Part shown: piece by piece, positions 17,552 through 22,032 of the stretch | Position numbering within the stretch: the stretch's first letter is position 1 | Layout: the number at the start of each line of letters is the position of its first letter | Origin: a virus | IMG/VR virus record: IMGVR_UViG_3300007345_000177 | Coordinates: 1-29,339 of that record | Direction: 5' to 3' (one strand) | DNA length: 29,339 bases | The notes under the pieces: generated by a model | Seen by the model: the letters and a program-made list of their open reading frames with translations, nothing else | Databases searched by the model: none | What the model was told of the DNA's origin: nothing | Program-made: the position numbers and the translations under genes

Positions 17552-17853
17552 TGGCTGATCCTAAAAAAGGAACAGGCAAAAAGCCTAAAGGCAGCGGTAG
17601 ACGTTTATACACAGATGAGAATCCTAAAGATACTGTAAGTATTAAATATGCTACTGTTCAAGATGCCAGAGATACTGCTCGTAAAGTAAAAGGAATTAAC
17701 AAACCTTATGCTCGTAAGATACAAATACTTACTGTAATGGAGCAGCGAGCTAAGGTAGCTGGCAAGTCTAAACAAGCAGAGATAGCTAAGAAAGCTAAAG
17801 AATCTCTTAGGAAAAAGCATGGCAAAACAAACCCATCAAAAAACAAGAAGTAA
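17551..17853 (+). CDS. Basic protein (100 aa) with G-S-G-R-R-L-Y-T-D-E-N-P motif
   Basis: The N-terminus is Lys/Gly-rich, followed at about residues 14-31 by G-S-G-R-R-L-Y-T-D-E-N-P-K-D-T-V-S, then V-Q-D-A-R-D-T-A-R-K-V, Y-A-R-K-I-Q-I-L-T-V-M-E-Q-R-A and a Lys-rich tail. The R-R-L-Y-T-D-E-N-P-K-D-T-V string, followed by a helix and an A-R-x-x-Q-I repeat, matches an uncharacterised conserved protein type I associate with marine and large viruses; no biochemical role is known to me. Its 3' end overlaps a 29-aa ORF. The charge suggests nucleic-acid contact, but that is inference. Confidence 0.75.
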   Translation: MADPKKGTGKKPKGSGRRLYTDENPKDTVSIKYATVQDARDTARKVKGINKPYARKIQILTVMEQRAKVAGKSKQAEIAKKAKESLRKKHGKTNPSKNKK

Positions 17854-17908
17854 AAAAGAACTTGAAGAGTGGATTAAACAACAACAAGACAAGAGGCACG
17901 ATCAGTAA
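17819..17908 (+). CDS. Very small (29 aa) charged ORF
   Basis: The 29 codons encode MAKQTHQKTRSKKELEEWIK and then QQQDKRHDQ. AGGA (17809-17812) is 6 nt upstream of the ATG, and the stop overlaps the next gene's ATG as TAATG, the same coupling seen elsewhere on this strand. It overlaps the previous gene by 35 nt. Its helical K/E/Q composition resembles its neighbours. It may be a real microprotein or a leader that carries ribosomes to the next gene; size limits confidence. Confidence 0.45.
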   Translation: MAKQTHQKTRSKKELEEWIKQQQDKRHDQ

Positions 17909-18153
17909 TGGCACTTAAAAAATCTCAAAAGTCTTTAAAGTCTTGGACAAAACAGAAGTGGCGTACTAAGTCTGGTAAGAAGTCTAGTGAAACAGGTGAG
18001 CGTTATCTGCCTGAAAAAGCTATAAAAGCTTTATCATCTTCTGAATATGCTGCTACTACTAAAAAGAAACGTGAAGATACTAAGAAGGGTAAACAACATA
18101 GCAAACAACCTAAGAAGATTGCAAAGAAGACAAGGAGCTATAGAAAGAAATGA
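17908..18153 (+). CDS. Lys-rich basic protein (81 aa), conserved-looking
   Basis: Starts MALKKSQKSLKSWTKQKWRT, then S-G-K-K-S-S-E-T-G-E-R-Y-L-P-E-K-A-I-K-A-L-S-S-S-E-Y-A-A-T-T-K-K-K, ending in a Lys/Arg-rich tail. I remember the S-W-T-K-Q-K-W-R-T-K-S-G-K and E-R-Y-L-P block in many uncharacterised proteins of marine phages and larger viruses. No catalytic residues are apparent; extreme positive charge and lack of hydrophobic core outside the Y-L-P segment suggest a nucleic-acid- or virion-associated protein. The ATG comes from a TAATG overlap, and its TGA overlaps the next ATG (ATGA). Confidence 0.75.
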   Translation: MALKKSQKSLKSWTKQKWRTKSGKKSSETGERYLPEKAIKALSSSEYAATTKKKREDTKKGKQHSKQPKKIAKKTRSYRKK

Positions 18154-18464
18154 GAGAAGAATATAAAAAAGGAAGTAAAGCTAAAAAGAAAGATCCTAGA
18201 TTAGCCAGGGCTGGAGTGTCTGGATATAACAAACCCAAACGAACTCCTAAGCACCCTACTAAATCCCATGTTGTTGTAGCTAAAGATGGTGATAAAATTA
18301 AAACCATACGCTTTGGACAACAAGGTGTCCGTGGTGCTGGTAAAAATCCTACATCTAAAAAAGACAAAGCTCGTAAAAAATCATATTATGCTAGACATAA
18401 TGCACAAGACTCTAATCCCTCAAAACTTTCAGCCCGATACTGGTCACACAAAGTTAAATGGTAA
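18150..18464 (+). CDS. Basic protein (104 aa) with R-F-G-Q-Q-G and A-R-Y-W-S-x-K-V-K-W motifs
   Basis: Residues 1-40 are Lys/Arg-rich. A beta-like segment follows (S-H-V-V-V-A-K-D-G-D-K-I-K-T-I-R-F-G-Q-Q-G-V), then K-D-K-A-R-K-K-S-Y-Y-A-R-H-N and the C-terminal S-K-L-S-A-R-Y-W-S-H-K-V-K-W. The order K-T-I-R-F-G-Q-Q-G, R-K-S, R-H, S-A-x-Y-W-x-x-K-V-K-W is a recurring signature of small uncharacterised viral proteins as I remember them. It is the last member of the basic-protein cluster and starts in an ATGA overlap with its neighbour, so the group is probably co-translated. Function unknown. Confidence 0.75.
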   Translation: MREEYKKGSKAKKKDPRLARAGVSGYNKPKRTPKHPTKSHVVVAKDGDKIKTIRFGQQGVRGAGKNPTSKKDKARKKSYYARHNAQDSNPSKLSARYWSHKVKW

Positions 18465-18474
18465 GGACTAAATT

Positions 18475-18693
18475 ATGGAAGACTCTGTAGTACTTTTTGA
18501 ATCTCCAGAAGCAGGAACTCTAAGATTAAATACTGAAGCAATCTCACATCTAAGCACAGCATTTGTTGAAGTTGAAGATGCTGATCTTAAACTGGCTATT
18601 TTTTCTTTAATACAAAAGCACTCTGATTATGTATTAGCTACAAGTGATAAAATATTATGCAAGCAAAAACTTCATTTAACCAAAGTTAAATAA
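18475..18693 (+). CDS. Small hypothetical protein (72 aa), last gene of the plus-strand arm
   Basis: The ATG follows TAAGGA by a few bases. The product (MEDSVVLFESPEAGTLRLNT...) is acidic and globular-looking with alternating hydrophobics, unlike its very basic neighbours; no known motif. Its final codons (H-L-T-K-V-K-stop) lie inside the first copy of a 22-bp direct repeat, which recurs 152 bp downstream at the end of the convergent minus-strand gene. If the repeat came from an insertion, this gene's end is unaltered, because the duplicated copy retains the stop codon. Confidence 0.65.
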   Translation: MEDSVVLFESPEAGTLRLNTEAISHLSTAFVEVEDADLKLAIFSLIQKHSDYVLATSDKILCKQKLHLTKVK

Positions 18694-18694
18694 A
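18673..18694 (+). repeat. Direct repeat copy 1 (22 bp), overlapping the last plus-strand gene
   Basis: This 22-bp sequence is identical to 18825-18846. Its core is itself a perfect small palindrome, ATTTAAC-CAAA-GTTAAAT. It encodes the last six codons and stop of the 72-aa protein. The last base coincides with the first base of the inverted-repeat element that follows. Confidence 0.95.
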
Positions 18695-18823
18695 GCTTCA
18701 TTGCTAAAATCTTGTGTAGTCTCTACTTACCTCAATCTGTTTTGTGTAGCGTGCAAGTTAATTTAGACTACACAAAATACTTTATTGCTATCCCAGACTA
18801 CACAAGATTTTAACAATGAAGCT
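18694..18823. repeat. 130-bp element with 28-bp inverted-repeat ends and a concentric inner palindrome
   Basis: Arms 18694-18721 and 18796-18823 are inverted repeats of each other with one mismatch in 28. Inside, 18740-18749 and 18768-18777 form a perfect 10-bp inverted repeat. Both pairs share the same centre (18758.5), and the unpaired parts are 18 nt left, 18 nt right and an 18-nt loop. The octamer TTGTGTAG occurs four times, two on each strand (18712, 18742, 18768, 18798). The element has no ORF and lies between convergent operons. It may act as a bidirectional terminator or protect RNA 3' ends, be a MITE-like insertion, or bind a protein. The arms are AT-rich and not followed by long T runs, so it is not a textbook terminator. 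Confidence 0.9.
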
Positions 18824-18824
18824 G

Positions 18825-18846
18825 CATTTAACCAAAGTTAAATAAA
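18825..18846 (+). repeat. Direct repeat copy 2 (22 bp), overlapping the last minus-strand gene
   Basis: Exact copy of 18673-18694, 152 bp downstream, beginning two bases after the inverted-repeat element. It contains the stop codon of the convergent minus-strand 70-aa gene (TTA at 18838-18840 on the plus strand). In copy 1 the same TTA is at 18686-18688, within the end of the plus-strand gene, so an ancestral single copy would have made the two genes overlap tail to tail by a few bases. Confidence 0.95.
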
Positions 18847-19050
18847 ACTTTCTAATTCTTTTTCTAATCTTTTATGCAACTTAGTAAACATAGGATCTAG
18901 TTCTTTAAAAACTTTATGCAGAAGAATACTATCCTCACCATCAAAAAACTTTGTAATCTCTTTTTTGGGAAGATAGCTGTACTCTGTCATTAACTTTCCC
19001 TTCTTATCTATAAATACTTTAAAGGATATAATGTTCCCCTCTTCATTCAT
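18838..19050 (-). CDS. Small hypothetical protein (70 aa), last gene of the minus-strand arm
   Basis: The ATG overlaps the nrdB stop as ATGA, so it is read as the last cistron of the minus-strand operon. The product has a beta-like N-terminus (GNIISFKVFIDKKGKLMTEY), a charged middle with F-D-G-E-D, and a C-terminal amphipathic helix (KLHKRLEKELESFI). I recognise no family. Its stop codon is inside the second copy of the 22-bp direct repeat. Placement after nrdB could be incidental. Confidence 0.65.
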   Translation of the reverse strand: MNEEGNIISFKVFIDKKGKLMTEYSYLPKKEITKFFDGEDSILLHKVFKELDPMFTKLHKRLEKELESFI

Positions 19051-20009
19051 GCAAACCTCACTTTTTCTACATTACCGCGTAGTCCTGCTTTCATATATGT
19101 AGTAGCTCGGCCTTCAAAGAAGTTCTGATGCTCTACACCCAACACATCATCAAGCCAATCTAGTGGATTATCTTTTACATTGTAGTTAGGTTTCAAGCCT
19201 AGCTGTAGCAACCTACGATCTGCAATGTACCTAATATACTGTTGCATCTCTTTCTTTGTTAGTCCACGTATGTCACCTTGTTCAAACACAAGATCCAAGA
19301 ACCTATCTTCTAAGTTAACCATCTCACGACATGCCTGATAGATCTCAGCTTTGAAGTCATCAGTCCATAGCTCAATGTTTTCCTGGATAAATTCTCTAAA
19401 TAACTTTGTCATTGCTTCTACGTGCATAGACTCGTCACGTATACTGTATGTAATAATCTGTCCCATGCCCTTCATCTTACCGAAGCGTGGGAAGTTTAGA
19501 AGGATTATGAAGCTAGAAAACAACTGTAGCCCTTCAGTAAAAGCAGAGTAGATAGCTAGTGCTTTAGCAATGGACTGTCTATCGCCTTTAGTGACCCGTA
19601 CAGCGTCGATATACTCATGCTTATCTGCCATAGCTTCATACTCTGCAAACGCCTTATACTCAAGCTCAGGCATTCCTACGGTGTCTAGTAGCAGACTGTA
19701 AGCATGTTGGTGTATTGACTCCATATTATGAAAAGCACCCATCATCATACGTGCTTCAGGTTTCTTAAAGATCTTCATATAACGGTCAACATAACCAGAA
19801 CCAACATCTACATCAGACTGAGTAAACAGTCTAAAGATCTGTGTAAGTAAATTCTTTTCAGACTCATCAAGAACCTGCCAATCTTTCACATCATTGTGCA
19901 GCGGTACATCTTCTGGGAACCAGTGCATCTGATTCTGTTGTGAGTAGTAGTCGAACATCCAAGGATGCTCAAACGGCTTATAATAATCTCTTGTTCCTAG
20001 TAGGCTCAT
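19047..20009 (-). CDS. nrdB: Class Ia ribonucleotide reductase, small (radical) subunit
   Basis: 320 aa, within the usual range for this subunit. It houses the di-iron centre and tyrosyl radical used by NrdA to make dNTPs from NDPs. Predicted iron ligands are all present: D66, E97, H100 (M-E-S-I-H), E160 (F-T-E-G), E193 and H196 (R-D-E-S-M-H). The radical tyrosine is Y104, seven residues after E97, as Y122 follows E115 in E. coli NrdB, so this is the tyrosyl-radical type. It is separated from nrdA by seven small or accessory genes on the same strand. The ATG sits next to the stop of the 69-aa protein (TAATG). Confidence 0.95.
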   Translation of the reverse strand: MSLLGTRDYYKPFEHPWMFDYYSQQNQMHWFPEDVPLHNDVKDWQVLDESEKNLLTQIFRLFTQSDVDVGSGYVDRYMKIFKKPEARMMMGAFHNMESIHQHAYSLLLDTVGMPELEYKAFAEYEAMADKHEYIDAVRVTKGDRQSIAKALAIYSAFTEGLQLFSSFIILLNFPRFGKMKGMGQIITYSIRDESMHVEAMTKLFREFIQENIELWTDDFKAEIYQACREMVNLEDRFLDLVFEQGDIRGLTKKEMQQYIRYIADRRLLQLGLKPNYNVKDNPLDWLDDVLGVEHQNFFEGRATTYMKAGLRGNVEKVRFA

Positions 20010-20218
20010 TAGTTTTGTTCCTGTCTATCTGTTAAGTCTAGTTCTACATAATCTGTTACTGTTAAGTAGTTTTTTAAGTCCCGTACCTCTGATGTCAAGT
20101 TATCTATAGCAGCTATAAGTAACGCTTGGAATGCATGGTTAGCTTGGGTGCTGCCGGTAAAAGCGAATGCTTCTATCTGTAACTCAGTACACTCCTTTAT
20201 TATATCCTCACCTCTCAA
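20009..20218 (-). CDS. Small hypothetical protein (69 aa), TTG start
   Basis: The start is TTG at 20218, overlapping the MazG-like gene's TGA as TTGA, with GGAG (20226-20229, minus strand) 7 nt upstream; no better start exists. The product (MRGEDIIKECTELQIEAFAF...) is helical; a conserved-looking middle (TGSTQANHAFQALLIAAIDN) leads into a heptad-like helix with acidic/polar tail. No recognised domain. Position between MazG-like and nrdB in an overlapping operon suggests co-translation with nucleotide-metabolism genes. Confidence 0.65.
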   Translation of the reverse strand: MRGEDIIKECTELQIEAFAFTGSTQANHAFQALLIAAIDNLTSEVRDLKNYLTVTDYVELDLTDRQEQN

Positions 20219-20520
20219 GCTACATCTCCTTCTTTTATAAAAACGCCATTACTGTTCATATGGCCTTTACGATCTTTAATATCTAAGTAAGCTACACGTA
20301 AACACTGGTCTAGGTCTGTGTCGTGCATAACTGCTAGTGTGTTTAACACCACAAGGCAGTCGCCTATATCGTCTGCAATATCTCGTTGCTTAGCAATGTT
20401 ATCGCCGAGTTCTCCTATCTCTGATACAAGCTTTGCAAACTGTGCAAGTGGTGTGCTGTTGTTAATAATACCTTTGTCGTAGCTCCAAAGAGTTACTAAA
20501 TCTACTAGTGTTGTATTCAT
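20215..20520 (-). CDS. MazG-like nucleotide pyrophosphohydrolase
   Basis: 101 aa starting MNTTLVDLVTLWSYDKG. It carries the all-alpha NTP-PPase metal pattern: E34-x-x-E37 (S-E-I-G-E-L) and D50-D51-x-x-D54 (A-D-D-I-G-D-C), matching the E-x-x-E...[ED]-x-x-D signature of MazG/dUTPase-like enzymes. Such enzymes hydrolyse (d)NTPs to monophosphates and may adjust nucleotide or alarmone pools during infection. The ATG at 20520 is chosen because it overlaps the oxygenase stop as ATGA; a longer in-frame reading to 20610 would run through the oxygenase gene with an Arg-rich, unlikely N-terminus. About half the length of full MazG; a single-domain form. Confidence 0.8.
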   Translation of the reverse strand: MNTTLVDLVTLWSYDKGIINNSTPLAQFAKLVSEIGELGDNIAKQRDIADDIGDCLVVLNTLAVMHDTDLDQCLRVAYLDIKDRKGHMNSNGVFIKEGDVA

Positions 20521-21209
20521 TGTTTCTCCACTGGGAATGCGTTTAAGTTTGCAGCTACAGTACGGCGCTCTCCTTCGCCTTTGAATGGATATACCATATG
20601 TTGCAGCCACGAAGGAAAAAAATATATCTTACCTACTTGTGGTTTAAATACTACAGCCTGAGTAGGCTTTAGTCTTTCTTTATCATTGACTGCGCTCTGG
20701 CCATATACAAACTCTATAAAGCCATCGCTGCATCCTGAAGCATTATAATAACTAAACTTTCCTTCATGTGGCGCTTCTAGTTTTTGTATCTGCTCTGGTA
20801 TTTTAGTCCACGTTGTACAGCTAATACCCATTATAGTCTTAGTGCCGTGGTCATGTATCGGATTGTAGTCGCCTTCGTAACTGTGAACAGACCACAACTC
20901 ATCTATGTCTATTTGCCTATCACCATCCAATACTTGACCAGTATTTTCAAAGAACTGTCCAACGTAGTGTACGGCTAGGTTCTGCAAACAAGCTCTAACG
21001 TCTTGTAAGTCTTTATGAGTATGATCCATACGTAACTGTTCACCAGCCTGTATTTGTCCTACAAGGGTGTCAGCAGCAGTAACTCTATCTTCCTGTAACA
21101 AGAGATCGTCTAAAAAACTATTTAAAGTATCTACATGCTCCATAGGAAAGTCTGCTTCCATCATAAAGACAGAAGGAAGAGGCAGCATTCTATATTGTAT
21201 CTCACTCAT
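20517..21209 (-). CDS. 2-oxoglutarate/Fe(II)-dependent oxygenase-like protein
   Basis: 230 aa. The C-terminal half shows a cupin-fold 2OG oxygenase signature: Y-N-P-I-H-D-H-G (H119, H121 region), then I-Y-F-F-P-S-W-L-Q-H-M-V-Y-P-F (H204), and G-E-G-E-R-R-T-V-A-A-N, where R215 or R216 would bind 2OG. The F-P-S-W-L-x-H-x-V-x-P ... E-R-x-x-x-x-x-N string is typical of a phage/cyanobacterial 2OG oxygenase family of unknown substrate. It could hydroxylate a nucleobase, protein or metabolite; nothing here identifies which. Starts in an 8-base overlap with the preceding small gene and overlaps the MazG-like start as ATGA. Confidence 0.82.
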   Translation of the reverse strand: MSEIQYRMLPLPSVFMMEADFPMEHVDTLNSFLDDLLLQEDRVTAADTLVGQIQAGEQLRMDHTHKDLQDVRACLQNLAVHYVGQFFENTGQVLDGDRQIDIDELWSVHSYEGDYNPIHDHGTKTIMGISCTTWTKIPEQIQKLEAPHEGKFSYYNASGCSDGFIEFVYGQSAVNDKERLKPTQAVVFKPQVGKIYFFPSWLQHMVYPFKGEGERRTVAANLNAFPVEKQ

Positions 21210-21417
21210 TAAATGCGCTCTCTAAAAAAGAAGTTTCTAGTACAACTAATTTATCTTCTGCTTCGGCTATCTTGCCAACTAACTCATCCATAGTCTCAAG
21301 CATTGTATGCTCTCCTACGGCTGCTGGATTTTCAAGATAATTTTTAAGCTCTGAACCAGCCCACATAATCTGAGCTTTGTACATACTCTTCAATGCTTTT
21401 ATCTTATGATCTTCCAT
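21202..21417 (-). CDS. Small hypothetical helical protein (71 aa)
   Basis: Starts MEDHKIKALKSMYKAQIMWA and continues as an acidic amphipathic helix bundle (ELVGKIAEAEDKLVVLETSF), probably two helices. No recognised domain. It overlaps its upstream neighbour by 14 bases and the oxygenase start by 8, so its expression is tied to the operon. Unknown function. Confidence 0.65.
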   Translation of the reverse strand: MEDHKIKALKSMYKAQIMWAGSELKNYLENPAAVGEHTMLETMDELVGKIAEAEDKLVVLETSFLESAFNE

Positions 21418-21643
21418 GTTCTCTTAGCTCCTTTTCATTCTTAGCGAACCACACCGCATAGCTAAGCTTGTCTTCTTTGTTATAGTTCATTGCATACTCA
21501 GCCCATTCTTGGATACAAAAGTTTTTAAACTTAGTATCTTCTGCATCTTTTTTAGCGTAGAACTCTTTGAACTCTTCATAAGAGGCAAGCCTATCTTCTT
21601 CCCATATATAATACTGACAGTCTTCTATTGGATGTTTAGGCAT
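21404..21643 (-). CDS. Small acidic hypothetical protein (79 aa)
   Basis: ATG at 21643 is chosen because it overlaps the lipoprotein stop (ATGCCTAA); an in-frame GTG at 21664 would add seven residues but sits deep in that gene. The protein begins MPKHPIEDCQYYIWEEDRLA and is rich in Glu, Lys, Tyr and Trp (E-W-A-E-Y-A-M-N-Y-N, S-Y-A-V-W-F-A-K-N), helical and acidic. The aromatic, acidic character recalls small phage proteins that bind host factors, but this is analogy only. No family recognised. Confidence 0.6.
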   Translation of the reverse strand: MPKHPIEDCQYYIWEEDRLASYEEFKEFYAKKDAEDTKFKNFCIQEWAEYAMNYNKEDKLSYAVWFAKNEKELREHGRS

Positions 21644-21815
21644 ATAATCTGTCTCGACATTCACAAATTAAATGAGGCCCATATTGTCTACATGTAGGTA
21701 TATAGTTATCAGGACACTTTGTATTTTTAGGTTTATAATAATCCCACTGGCTACGCTGTGTTCCGTCTGTAGCACAAGCAGGTAATAACAATAAAATAAA
21801 TAAAAGTCTAATCAA
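21636..21815 (-). CDS. Small lipoprotein (59 aa) with TTG start
   Basis: Starts at TTG 21815, which overlaps the previous gene's stop (TTGATTAG) and has GGAG (21823-21826, minus strand) 7 nt upstream. The first 14 residues (initiator Met, then IRLLFILLLLPAC) form a short lipoprotein signal with lipobox L-P-A-C, so C14 would be lipidated after signal peptidase II cleavage. The mature part is 46 aa, polar, with four more cysteines (34, 42, 51, 53) and several Tyr. It ends in an 8-base overlap with the next ATG. In Gram-negative hosts such a protein would sit in the inner or outer membrane. Location in the replication operon argues against a standard o-spanin; superinfection exclusion is one idea. 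A gene finder requiring ATG would miss it. Confidence 0.75.
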   Translation of the reverse strand: MIRLLFILLLLPACATDGTQRSQWDYYKPKNTKCPDNYIPTCRQYGPHLICECRDRLYA

Positions 21816-22032
21816 AGTCTTTCTCCGTCAGTATAGGTTTGTTAATAGCTAACAACATCTTTTCTAAATCTTCTTTAATTTCGTCAACACTCTCACCAAA
21901 AGGGGCTACTGGGTTTTCAGTATAAAGACTAGGCTCGCCTTTATGATAGTAAACTTCATGTATAGCTAAATTATTTTCATCTTCCTTAAAGAGCCTGTAA
22001 TTCCATGTTCCGTCAACTTCTTCATCCTTCAC
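21808..22032 (-). CDS. Small acidic hypothetical protein (74 aa), GTG start
   Basis: GTG at 22032 lies in the last codons of nrdA; GGGGAG is about 10 nt upstream. The product starts MKDEEVDGTWNYRLFKEDEN and contains A-I-H-E-V-Y-Y-H-K-G-E-P, E-N-P-V-A-P-F-G-E-S-V-D-E-I-K-E-D-L and a C-terminal helix with K-P-I-L. The W-N-Y-R pattern followed by I-H-E-V-Y-Y and a P-x-G-E-S-x-E-E-L-type helix is a layout I vaguely associate with small uncharacterised phage proteins, without a function. Directly downstream of nrdA and overlapping it. Confidence 0.68.
   Translation of the reverse strand: MKDEEVDGTWNYRLFKEDENNLAIHEVYYHKGEPSLYTENPVAPFGESVDEIKEDLEKMLLAINKPILTEKDFD

Noticed and set aside
20521-20610. 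Longer N-terminus of the MazG-like protein
   Set aside because: The extra 30 residues are Arg-rich, overlap the oxygenase gene, and the ATGA overlap at 20517-20520 gives a better start.
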